Assembly (NCBI RefSeq): GCF_031143425.1
Contig: NC_090446.1
Location: forward strand, 1,027,917,066 to 1,027,981,065
DNA: 64,000 nucleotides
Direction: 5' to 3'
Origin: Pleurodeles waltl
Lineage: Eukaryota; Chordata; Amphibia; Caudata; Salamandridae
Both the position numbers and the translations under genes were made by a program. The notes under the pieces are model-generated. The model searched no databases, was not told the origin of the DNA, and saw nothing but the letters and a program-made list of their open reading frames with translations. Positions within the stretch are counted from its first letter, which is position 1; each line of letters begins with the position of its first letter. Below are positions 42,670 to 53,229 of this stretch, one piece after another.

Positions 42670-43160
42670 AACATTCACATACTCATTTATACACTAATTC
42701 ATTCGATCATATATGCACTCAGAGACTCATGCACCCACTCACACGTGCACTAAGACACTCATGCACCCACTCAGGCCCACTCATAAACTCACATACCCAC
42801 TTTCAGACCCACTTCGACATTCACGTACCCACTCACAAATCTACCAACAGAGACAGGCCCTATGGCCAACCTCTGCTGCGCATGGCCAAAAGCCGTGTGT
42901 GGTGCGGGGTTGGCTTTACATTAAAAAAACATAGAAAGTCACTGGAAAAAAACAAAACCATAGATATTCAGCAGTTAGAGTTATTTCAAGCAACTATACA
43001 TCACATCCTTAGGTAACTATAACTTGTGCTCTTGCCGTGCATTGCTAATTACCCCAGATATTATAGCATTGATGACATCTTGTATGGTATCTTTTATATT
43101 ATCACTGCAACATTTGAAATAAAATTATTGATAAGAAAACTGTGCACAGTAAGGGCAGGA
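42670..43160. repeat. CACTCA-rich / 'ACATAGAAAGTCAC' module, copy 1
   Basis: A degenerate (CACTCA)n tract is followed by TTAAAAAAACATAGAAAGTCACTG, TTCAGCAGTTAGAGTTATTTCAAG and AAAACTGTGCACAG. The same sequence of landmarks occurs at 45,840-46,420. Confidence 0.7.
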
Positions 43161-43270
43161 GTTATAAACGGGAGTCTGCGCTCATTTTTTAAAACATTTA
43201 CATCAGATTTATGACCCTGTCATGAATTTGCAGTAAAACAAAAAAAAAATAAGCCCTGGGGGGGCGCTTT

Positions 43271-44132
43271 GGGACTCCAGCACCAGAGCTAAGGGGTCAG
43301 GGTTCGTACCCTGGCCCCTTTTGAATTTTTCATTATTTTTTTCTGGGACTCAGTTTCAGCCGAGTCCCAAGATGGATGACAACACTTCAACTGCTTCTTG
43401 TTCTTGTAGGCCGAAATGTGTCGGTGATGGGTGTTTGTGGCTTTGGATTTAATTGAAAATGAACACTAGGAGAGCCACATTTTTTTTCTTTTTGGTGAGA
43501 AGATAATAACAGGGAATTGGTTCATCCCTGTTGCAGGCACCAGCTGTGGAGCGTGCAGTGAGTGGACTGATTTGTTTGCAATATATGGTAGTTACAGTTA
43601 GGACCTACATTCTATAGAAAAAGCATTTTTTGACTTGCCTATATCTTTGGCGCCGGTTGATGAATCTTCAAAAAACATACACCGCTCACTTCAGCTGATA
43701 TCTGGAAAGTTTTGGGGTGATCCGTCAAACAGGGGCTGAGAAAAAAGGGGGGATTCTAAAACACGTTTTCCCATGCATTTTTCCATAAGGATTTTGAACC
43801 TGACTACAGCCCGAACCGATGGACGAAATTACACCAAATTTGGCAGATGGGCACTCCGGAACATAGCAGTAGCCAGTCCTGAGGGGTGTAAATCCGTCTA
43901 GTATTTTTTGAGAAATTAAAGAAAATTAAAATTTGAATATAAGGGACGTGAAGGCTCCGCAAATCCGCCCGATCTCATGCTGAGATCTAACTGGCTGCCA
44001 ACACTTCAGCCAGGAAGTGTTGGCAGCCATCTTGGGACTCGGCTTCAGCCAAGTCCCAGAAAAAAAAGATAAAAAATAAGAAAAGGGACCAAGGTAGGGA
44101 TACCTGACCCCTTAGCTCTTTGCTGGGAGTCC
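43271..44132. repeat. Foldback element with about 118-bp inverted arms
   Basis: Arm 43,271-43,388 (GGGACTCCAGCACCAGAGC ... CCGAGTCCCAAGATGG) is the reverse complement, with few differences, of 44,014-44,132 (CCATCTTGGGACTCGG ... GCTGGGAGTCC). Enclosed are a 'GATGAATCTTC' module copy and a perfect 15-bp hairpin (43,993-44,028, GGCTGCCAACACTTC). The arms could be terminal repeats of a foldback transposon or inverted module copies. Confidence 0.8.
43586..43930. repeat. 'GATGAATCTTCAC' repeat module, copy 2
   Basis: Same landmarks as 41,964-42,330, including GGAAAGTTTTGGGGTGATCC, GAAATTACACCAAATTTGG and GTGTAAATCCGTC. Confidence 0.75.
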
Positions 44133-44249
44133 ATGGTAATTTAAAAAAAAAAATTTTTTTAAACATTCTCCTGCGCTTGTTTTACTAAAGCCCCCAAGTG
44201 GGATAGGTCCCAGGTGCATATAAAAATAAAGGAGGGGGGCACATGGGCC

Positions 44250-44640
44250 CCCTTCCTGGGCTTATTTACGCCCCGGGGACCGCCATCTCCCTAGGGCTTA
44301 TATTCAATTATATGTGGAGGGCCGCGCCCCTCCCCTGCAGGCCCGGGGACCACCACCTCCCCAGGGCTAAACTAACAATTAACGTGGGGCGTGCAGCCCT
44401 CCAAAGCCCTGGGGACCACCACCTTCCTGAGGCAAAAGGTTAAATTAATGCAGGGGTACCAGCGCGGACACCCACACCCCCAGGAACCACCACCTCCCAA
44501 GGGCAATTCATTTCACAATAAGGGGGAGCCACGCTGCCCCGCCATAGCCTCGGGGACCACCAGGGCTGAAAAAAGATAATGAAGTGGGTCTGGTGTGGAC
44601 TGACCCGGAGACCAAAACCTCCCTAGGGCTAACTTAAATG
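44250..44640. repeat. GC-rich minisatellite, 'GGGGACCACCACCTCC' units
   Basis: About five degenerate units of 65-80 bp, each with a CC(C/T)(C/T)GGGGACC(G/A)CCA(C)CTCCC-like core followed by a short AT-rich part (near 44,275, 44,345, 44,411, 44,480 and 44,553). Confidence 0.65.
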
Positions 44641-45039
44641 TTTGAGAGAGCCAATAATGGCTCTGGAGACTGCCAACCCCCGGGGCTGGCTCCTGCTATG
44701 TCCCGGTGTGCCCACTCCAAGACATAGCTGTTTGCTCTCACTTAGTGGCAGCTTTGAAAGCTCTGACTTAGTTGCAGCTTTGAAAGCTCTCACCAAGTCA
44801 GAGCAAACACTTCAGTCCGAGCAAGAGAGATCTGTCACCAGCTCTCGCTTTCTGGGAGTGGAGGCTTCCTCTGTTTCCCTGCCTGCAGGCATGTGGGCAG
44901 GGAAACAGAGGAAACAATTTCTCTCACAGATAGGGAACTGCATGTTTACCAGCTACTCATCTGTGACAGCAATGCTTGCTCCCTCAGGAGGCAGAGCTGG
45001 CTGGGACAACGGGGTCCTGCAGGCTCCCCCTGTGGTCCC

Positions 45040-45490
45040 TTTGCACACTGGGTGCCCTGTGGGGCACCCAGGAGAGATGGCCGGGGCCCGGGTGATGGGA
45101 TCCCCGGGGCCAAGATCGGCCTGGGGTTGGGGATTGCACTGGCATCCCTCCCCAAAGCAGAAAATATATTAAAAGGCCGGGCAATGGGGGATGGGGTCCT
45201 CTGGGCCGAAATCGGCCAGGGGAGGGGGCATCGTGAGCCCCTTCCCCTCCAATTTGTTTTATAAGGTTGGGCCCAGGGGGCTGAGGATCCCGGAGTCGAA
45301 ATGGGGCGGGGAGTGGGGCCATGCAGCTCCCGCCTCCATTTATTGAAGGCTTGGTCAAGGGGGGTCCCAGGGCACGAGATTGGCTCTAGGGGGTCTGCAA
45401 CACCCCCCATGGAATTGTAGTGGGCCCTGGTGGATGGGGTTCCCAGGGCCGTAATTGGTCAGGGGAGGGTGGCCGCAGGGCCCTCCTCTC
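45040..45490. repeat. GC-rich minisatellite, about 80-90-bp units
   Basis: Degenerate units with a core like GG(G)ATGGGGTCC...GGGCCGAAATCGGCCAGGGGAGGG repeat from about 45,085 to 45,480. Frames of 120-150 codons on both strands here follow from the composition. Confidence 0.65.
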
Positions 45491-45839
45491 CCACAATGGA
45501 CATTTACCCAATGAAGTAGCACTTACTAACTCACCAGTAGAAAGTATTCCAGTTGGATAGACCTTTTGTGCAAACTGTGGATTCCTGTCGAATAAACAAA
45601 CAGGTGAGCTTCCATTCTGGCCATGATGTTCACTTCACAAAATTAAATCTCAACAGGAAACACTTACAAATATGAAGATAGCAGGTGCACCAGTTGAAGC
45701 TTCACATCTGGAAAGGACAAATGATCCTAACTCCTGGGCTTGGCGAAGGCAAAGCAAGTGTGATTACTCAGCAATTCCATATTGAAAAATGATCTGAAAT
45801 CCTTTGTAGAGGTGAATGCATCTTTTATCTATTGGGGCG

Positions 45840-46420
45840 CAATCAGACATTCTCACACCTCCGCTAACACCCACATAGACCCTCTCATACCCTCTCTCAC
45901 ATACAGACAGATACTCTTACAGCCACTCTCACAACCAGAGATACCCTCTCACACCTATTCTCACACCCAGAGAGTCAGACAATGTGGCTAACTCCCACAG
46001 CACATAGCTGAAGGCAGTGCGCAGCAGTGGTTGGATTAACACATAGTAATGAAAATTACTTTACTTAAAAAAACATAGAAATTCACTAAAAAAAAACAAA
46101 GGTTACAGGGAAGTTATGGTTAGGAAATATAATCAGAAAAACCTTAGAAATTCACTTACAAACCCAAGGGTTACAGGGACATTATAGTTACATTCTAAAT
46201 TTACTCACACAAAACCAGAGAAATTCAGCAGTCATAGTTAGAGTTATTTCAAGTAACTATAACTCCCAGCCAAAGGTAACTATAACTCATGCCCTCACCA
46301 TGCACTGCTAATTAGCCCAGATATTACAGCACTCATAACAACTTTTATAACGTCAATAAAATTATCAATGAAACATTAGAAATTAAATTATTGAAGAAAA
46401 AACTGTGCACAGCAGGGGCG
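45840..46420. repeat. CACTCA-rich / 'ACATAGAAATTCAC' module, copy 2
   Basis: Landmarks as at 42,670-43,160: a CTCACAC-rich tract, TTAAAAAAACATAGAAATTCAC, and later AAAACTGTGCACAG. It is about 3.2 kb downstream of copy 1. Confidence 0.7.
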
Positions 46421-46511
46421 CAAGTTATAGTTGCATTAGGCCACGAGTTATAGTTACTTGAAATAACTCTAACTGCTGAATTTCTCTGGTTTTGTGCAAG
46501 TAAAATCAGAA
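46193..46511. repeat. Inverted repeat with TAACTATAAC arms
   Basis: 46,193-46,290 (TTCTAAATTTACTCACACAA ... AAGTAACTATAACTC) is the reverse complement of 46,416-46,511 (GAGTTATAGTTACTTG ... GTAAAATCAGAA), at roughly 85-90 percent identity by eye, with a spacer of about 125 bp. Confidence 0.8.
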
Positions 46512-46550
46512 CTTAACTATAATGTACCTATAACCTTTGATTTTTTCAGT

Positions 46551-46551
<1 letters not shown>

Positions 46552-46627
<76 letters not shown>

Positions 46628-46628
46628 A
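46552..46628. repeat. Compound (TA)n(CA)n(TA)n microsatellite
   Basis: About 18 TA units, 16 CA units and 6 further TA units without interruption. Confidence 0.95.
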
Positions 46629-46640
46629 AATAACGTAGTG

Positions 46641-46975
46641 CTGGTTGCTGGTAGTTATAGTTAGGATTGTTTTTCCATAGGTAAAGGTTTTTTTGTATAG
46701 CTAATAACTTTGCCACGGTTTGATGAATCTTCACAAAACTTTCCAAAAAGATGCTATTTTTTTCCTAATTTGTGCATGGAAAGTTTTGGAGTGATTTATC
46801 AAGTGGGGCCAAGAAAGAAGGGGAGATCCCAAAACATAAAATTCCCATGCATTTTTCACAGACATCTTTAAAACTACAGCAGAAACTACTGAATGGAATT
46901 ACACCAACTTTGGCAGGAAGCTAGATCTTGGTCCGCGGATTGTGCTTTTGAGAAATTAAGGGAAAACATAATTGT
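46641..46975. repeat. 'GATGAATCTTCAC' repeat module, copy 3
   Basis: Landmarks as in copies 1 and 2: AGTTATAGTTAGGA, GTTTGATGAATCTTCACAAA, GGAAAGTTTTGGAGTGAT and GGAATTACACCAACTTTGG. It is about 3.06 kb from copy 2. Confidence 0.75.
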
Positions 46976-47039
46976 ATATCTGGACAGTTGAGTCCGTGAG
47001 AGGCTCGAGTAGGAGCACCAATTTTAAAATGGAGCATTC

Positions 47040-47690
47040 TGATTGGGCCAGGGAGTTTCATTTCCCTTGAGCCATCTCACTCCTGTTCTCTTCGGATGTC
47101 CCGGGGAGCCCATCCCTGGGGCTGGAATTAGTTTATATGGGGAGAGGGGTCTCGTGGCTCCCCTCCTCAAACCTCTAACGGCCCTGGGGAGTCCAACTAA
47201 TGGGCCAACTGAAATTACTTGAAATGGGGAGGAGGATGGGTGCCTCTCCTCCCGAGCCTTAAATGCCCAAGGAAGGCCACCCCCAAAGGCTATTACTTTA
47301 AAGGAGGGAGGTGCGAAGCCCCCGTCCCTGAACCATAATTGACCCCGGGGAACCCATCCTCCGGGGTGAGCTCACATGCTAGGTCCCTAAGAATCCACCC
47401 GCAGACATAGCAGTTTCCCTGTCCGCGCCAGTACTTGCGTCCACTTGGTGGGAGCTTTTTTTAATCTCCTGCCAAAAGGGAGCAAACACCAAGTCCACTC
47501 CCACTGTGCGGGAGCTTTAAAAATGCTCCCAACCAATAAGAACAGCCTTTGTTCTGTTTCCCTGCCCGCCAGGGTCTAACAAGGCTCAGGAAGGGTGGTC
47601 TGGGCCCAAGCAAGCTGGCTGGTCCAGATTCTGCATCGTTGATTTTAACATTTTGGTGGGCAATTGGCTTGCTTTTATTCAAGGATTATC
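47040..47690. repeat. GC-rich block related to 44.0-44.9 kb
   Basis: Shares CCCTGGGGAG-type units and a terminal segment (GGGAGCTTT ... AAAGGGAGCAAACACCAAGTC ... GTTTCCCTGCC) with 44,730-44,890, supporting a composite repeat of about 3 kb. Confidence 0.55.
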
Positions 47691-47699
47691 CACAGAAGA

Positions 47700-48940
47700 A
47701 AAAAAACAGCAGAGGTCACTGTCCTGAGATTCGCTGAAAAATACTGGCAGATTGAACTGGATTACCATCTCACATCGCACCCATGACCCAGAAACAACAT
47801 GGTGACTCCCAGCAGCTCCTCTCTCCGCAGCGACCCGGCATCCTTTATCAACACACCAACACACCAAGTAAAGTACGAAGTGAGTTTCAAGAGCCCTAAA
47901 CAGAGGTGAGACTTTAAACGCTCAATGTCCAAAATGATAGCAAATTAAATGTTCATTGAGTTCTGCACCACACCTCTACCACGCAACTTCGCATGGGGAC
48001 GCTAGCCAGAATAGACGCTCATACCGACATCAAACACTCCTGCAGCCAGACCAAAAGTGTTTGTTTCTCCCTAATGTGCCCTGATCACCTTTATCGCACT
48101 ACTTACTTTGTATAGTACACATATAGAAGACGACAACCGTTCATGAACCCAAGGCCTTACAACACTTAAACAGTACTTGCTATGCCTAGGGCCCCAGCAG
48201 ATCTTGATAAACTATGATATCAACAATCCACGCTACATAAAATCAGTATGCCACACGGAAACTAAAATCGGCCAATTCAGTCCTCCCTCAAGCCTGGCCA
48301 ACACATAGCATGCAAAATGAGTAATGGAACCATCTCTCCCTAACTCCTGATCAATTATCTGGATACGTTACAAGATAGTTCTAAGCCAAACAAAAAGTTT
48401 GTATTTTTCGATGGTACTGAATAGAACCTCCTAAACAAATGTAAAGTTTGTACTCATAATTGGTCGCTGACTCCTGCAATACCATCCCCTCAGGAAAACA
48501 AAATATAAGACTATGTTCACTCTGACCAGAACACACCTTACAGATTGCTCCTTTTTATATGAACTGTGCTCTTTCTATAGCCTGATCTGTGTGGATTTTG
48601 GGTGATCTCTGCACAGATCATTCAATGTTATACAGGGTCCTTTCTTTCTGTCCTATAAGCACCCCTGGCTAGACCTTACTGGGATGATGTAAGGTAACCA
48701 AAAGAATTGGCTACTGTAGGTGATCAATGGTGCATCTACTGGAATAGGAAACTGTGATTAACAAACATCCTACCACACAGAGGATCTAGCTTGCTTGTAA
48801 CAGTGACAAGTGCAGTAACGCATGCTCATAGCAACATCTGGATATTGATGTATCCTCAGAACAGCTGACCATAAGAGTAAAGATGTCAATGAATATAAAT
48901 CCTTGCTAAAGAGATCCAAGGCAGAACCCCCTTACCGGAT
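47700..48940. other. No gene recognised; possibly the 5' part of the L1 fragment
   Basis: No coding motif. Its position ahead of an L1 ORF1 remnant would allow it to be L1 5' UTR, but it lacks the GC-richness of the L1 leader at 2.76-3.65 kb. Confidence 0.35.
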
Positions 48941-48979
48941 TCCCCAATCAAATCTGAAACAGACGCAAGCGCCTGCCTG

Positions 48980-49710
48980 GATATAATTATGCAGTGACTT
49001 GGTGCACTGCACGATTTGGTGTAAGATAAGAAATCCAACACAGAGGCTTTGCACCTCGATCTCCAAGCATTACAGAACGACTACCAAAACCTTCCGGGTA
49101 GAATCAATGAAGCAGAAACAAGGATCAGTGTGCTGGAAGATTCTGCATCAGCTAAGAAATTAAAAATGGGTACAGCCACTACCAATATCAAAACTTTGAT
49201 GAAAGACATCGCCGAATTGGAGAAGCAGAATCCAAGACGCAATCTTTGCATATTTTGCTTACCAGAAAAGGATGAAGACGACACTAACTCCTGCGTTGAA
49301 TTTCTGGAGGCCTGGTGACCCCACACCTTAGGTGTCAAATTTGAGAAAGACTTTGAGATCAAACAGGCCTCCAGAGTGCCTACTGGTAAACCACAACCCA
49401 GAACACCTAACTCATCTCCTAGAGTCATGATCTTCCGTTCTTTGCGATATGAACACACAGAACGGATTCTTACGCACATGAAGAAAGTTCAACAAGGCTC
49501 ATGGAATGAGCCAGACTCAACATTGCACAGGACTATTCAAAAGATACAGTGAGAATTAGGAAAGGCTTTTTCGCCCTTCACCAACAGCTTAAAGAGCACA
49601 ATATTGCATAACACAAAGTACGCACTTTGAATGGCACCACGCGGTTCACAACGGTGCTCTCTCTTTATGGTGCTGGGACTTCTACTTCAGTCTGCCCTCT
49701 ATCTTTGTAA
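48980..49710 (+). pseudogene. L1 ORF1 remnant
   Basis: A plus-strand frame reads the coiled-coil end AETRISVLEDSASAKKLK and IAELEKQNPRRNLCIFCLPE (the 'LE..sRRnNlri.glpE' motif at the coiled coil-RRM junction), then FLEAW and a TGA. The next part includes ASRVPTGKPQPRTPNSSPRV, MIFRSLRYEHTERIL and QKIQ-stop-ELGKAFSPF from the C-terminal domain. This is a different and more decayed L1 copy than that at 2.8-9.0 kb, and no ORF2 follows. It abuts the Harbinger gene region. Confidence 0.7.
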
Positions 49711-49833
49711 TCCTTCACCCCATACTTGATTTACCCCTATTTTTTTATTTACCTTACATATTTGTATTTTAATTTTTCCCTTATTTCCTTCCTTTTCCTC
49801 CTGTTTCTTTTCCTACCCTACCCACCCAGCACC

Positions 49834-52800
49834 ATGGCAGAGCAGTGGAACAACAGCGGCCACCCGCCTTGTGAGCGGAGCTGCTGTCAAGTGGTGCAGC
49901 CTTGTCTGATCTTCAGCGAGGAGGAGGTGGTAGCACTGTTTTTTTATGTGCAGCACCATCTCCCCTCCAGGCAGCAGGCCTGGAAGTGGTTCCCCCTGTG
50001 GGAGCGTCGGCAGTGATGGGTTAGGGTGCACCAGTTGGTCAGGCCCACCACCCAGGTCCAGCACACCAGTCAGCAGCTGATGCACCACTTGATGGATATC
50101 ATCGACCACTAGCAGGACCTGCTAGGTGTGGAGATCCCGGGGCTTGGTGAGTATTATATTTTTATTGTGGTTGTGTTCTACAATACTAACTTTTTTCCGA
50201 ATAGCATACCGCTTCCACTCAGAGGTAACTTACGTTTAGTTTACATTAAGATTATTATTTATTATGTGATCCAGTGAAGCTAGGTAGGTGATCAGCACAA
50301 CATCATTATACTCATAGGCAGGTACTCATTTTGGCTGATTATTTAAGAAGCCACTGCAACGCAGACTCCTCTCTCCTCCTGTCTCCATAGTGTATTAGTG
50401 ATATCAGTGAGTTAGCATTCTCTGTGACTTTATGTAGCTTGTACAGTCTGAAGCAATTTCACAGTGATGCGAGTATGCATGCATTGCAAAAAAGGGAGAC
50501 TGAGTTGGTCTATCAAGGGGCTTGAGAAATGAGAATAGAATGAAAGATCATTCATTGCAATGCTTTAGTTCTAAATGTAGATTTTTCTTAAGGAAATTTG
50601 GAATAGGGATTTTAGGAGTATAGCCAACTCATTGCTAGTTGATCGTACTAGTATAGTATCACAGGTGATCTGATTTAAGTACAATGTTATTACATTTGCC
50701 TATTATATAATAAAGTTGTGGAGATTAACAGTCCCACTAATGTATTTTTTTATCTTCTTTCTAATCTTACATCAGCACCCAAGGGCAAAAAGAAGGGTAT
50801 TACACTGGTGGGTCCAGCAGGGGAGGTGCAAACCACCAGCAATGATGCTAATGGCTGCTCATCCCAGTAAGTCCTATTATATATATTATTATTATTATTT
50901 CCCTAACTTTTACCTCTCCCCACTTTTGTACTACTTTTAATTTTGCCTTGTTTCCTTTTTGTATACTGGCTCCCTTTTCTTCCAACTTCCATATCCAAGT
51001 TTTGTTTAATTCCTGTTATCCCTGCATTATCTTTTTTTCTGTCTTTCAGTGACCATTTTGTATTCCACCGCTTTGTTGCCCTTCAACGGTTCAGAGGCAC
51101 TGTCAATCATAGGCTATACTTCCGTCCCTCTATTATGCAAAGCTTTTGGTAGGCTTGTCTACCTGACTTTGCTAACATTCCAACAAAATGGCCAGAGTGA
51201 TATTTTTGACAGAAGCTACTGCAGTGCTAACTGAACTGTAATAATTATGGTTGCATTTTTTTATTTTAAAGTGGGATCTGGCATCTAAAAACTATACACT
51301 GTTTTTATAGTCACACGAATCACCAGTGGAGGAGCCAGCTCAAGTTCGACCACTGCAGGAGTAGGTGGAGCAGGGGGAGATGCGGCGGCAGGGACTGACG
51401 CTTGTAAGTCACATTGCTTGCTTACTGACAATTACTCTTACTCACTATCTACAAGGGCGTTTTCATGATCGAATTCATGAACTCCCTGCATTACAGCTAC
51501 AGCGGTGGGTGGATTAGTTATGGCCTCTTCTATCTGCAACTCAGCAAAAGCACACATAGTGTATGCTAAAAATGATGGCTTGATGGAAACGGGAAAGACC
51601 GGAAGGTTAAAAGAAAGGATGGGTGAAAAGAGTGAAAGGAAAGGATGGGTGAAAAGAGTAAAAGGAAAGGATGTGTGGGTGGATGAAAAAGGATGTGTGG
51701 GTGAGTGTCGGTATTGGGTAAATGGATGAATGGGTGAAAGGATGATTAAAAGAAATGGTGTACATTGTGGGTACTGAATGGATGGATAAATGATTATGAA
51801 TTTGGGTGGAAGACTGGATGAGAGAAAGTAAAGCTTAAATCATGGTGGCTATGGGTGTACATAGGGGAAGAATGAAAGGACAATTGAATAATTGCTTGGA
51901 TGAATACAGAAGGGAGCTCATCTTCTGCAGATAAATCTGTGATGCCCTCTATTTTTCTATAGTGAGAGCTCTACCTACCTGCCTCATCCATCTGCTTACT
52001 CTGCAGTAGAGTAAGTCAAGTTTCTTTACTTTTCTTACTGCCCAGCAAATCAATTTGTTGGAAAGAATTTGTGATGGTGGGCGAGACCAATGAGTAAAGT
52101 GGGACTAGTAAATGCCCGATTTGGTTTCAAGTTTGGCGTAGGGGATACTGTGTGACGAATGTGCCAAATACAATCTATATATAGCCAATTCCTTTCCCTG
52201 TAGCGCAGTGAATCGTTTCCCCCATCTACTTACGACAGACAAGATAAAATATATCGGCATTTTATACATGACATGTGTGCTGTATCTTATATTTATTCAT
52301 CTGCCTCTTTGGAGTCAGGGTAGAACTTAAACTAAGTGAAAGGCATGTGGGGAAGAGCAAGGTCATTGGAATTAAAGATAGCTAATTGTCAGCTACAGAT
52401 GCCCGAGCTGCAGACAGTAGCAACATACCTAAAGTGCTGGCTACCATGCCTCCAATAAATTGGCACAACAATTTGTACTCCATAATGCATAATGCCTTAT
52501 TCACCATAATGAGAGGTAATTCTTTTTTCTTTTTCCACTAAATGTCTATTTAGTTACTAGAAGAGGCTTTAAAAGAAAAAAAATGAAATCACCAGCTTTT
52601 TAATCTGGTCTTATTCTGCCTTAATTCTTTTCTACCAGACAGCTAGTGCTTTTTATGTGAGGCATGTGTAGGTAAACAAATAAAATATTGACCCCATGAC
52701 TCTCCTAATCATAAATAATAATCACATCAAATTCCATCATCCCTAGGGACCGGCAATGTAGTGATTCTGTATCACCCACTATCATTTGAACAAGTGTTTG

Positions 52801-53212
52801 TTCAGACCATTCTTTTCAATTTGTTTATTGTCATTCTTCTTAATCTTAATATAGCTAATCCTGCCTAATGGGCACCACCAACTAGGCAGGAGATAGCAGC
52901 ACGTCTGCGGCAGCAGAGACTGGAGAATATTCGGGCCGAGTACTGGTGCCTGGTGATCCTGGAGGAGGAAGAGGCCGAAACAGCTGCATCAGACCCAGGA
53001 CCCAGCAGGATAGCATGCCAGCCCCCAGCCTCCCGGCCAGTAAGTCTCTAGTGCCGCCGCCAGCAGGTTGGGTCCATGACTGCATCTGCTGCTCCAACCT
53101 CCAGCTCAGCCAAGGTATTCCTCCGACGAATACTGCAGCGAATGAACCGGATAGAGAGATGGCTCGCCAGCACAGAGCAGAGCATCGACCAGCTCTGAAC
53201 TCATATAGACAG
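49834..53212 (+). pseudogene. Harbinger Myb/SANT-like gene remnant, multi-exon
   Basis: Exon 1 starts MAEQWNNSGHPP at 49,834 and contains FSEEEVVALFFYVQHHLPSR and W-rich Myb/SANT-like helices, ending at 50,146 with GTGAGT after it (two in-frame stops). Exon 2 is 50,776-50,866 (acceptor CATCAG, donor GTAAGT); joined to exon 1 it stays in frame and reads APKGKKKGITLVGPAGEVQT. A Gly/Ser/Ala-rich segment lies at 51,318-51,403, followed by GTAAGT, though its phase does not match exon 2. The last exon (about 52,888-53,196) reads RLRQQRLENIRAEYW, EEEEAETAASDPGPSR, one stop, then FLRRILQRMNRIERWLASTE QSIDQL. Myb-like proteins partner the Harbinger DDE transposase in DNA binding. No transposase ORF was found. 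Confidence 0.65.
51560..51760. repeat. Short minisatellite (GGATGGGTGAAAAGAGT units)
   Basis: GAAAGGAAAGGATGGGTGAAAAGAGT-type units repeat two to three times with variants (GGATGTGTGGGTGGATGAAAAA), within an intron-like part of the Harbinger region. Confidence 0.6.
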
Positions 53213-53229
53213 TGCCCTTTTTAAAAAAA

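Noticed and set aside
43280..43325. tRNA-like T-arm/B box (GGTTCGTACCC)
   Set aside because: No acceptor stem, D-arm or anticodon arm can be built around it; the sequence is part of an inverted-repeat arm.
44642..45410. Frames of 120-176 codons on both strands
   Set aside because: They run over the GC-rich minisatellite and inverted sequence; no domain and frames on both strands.
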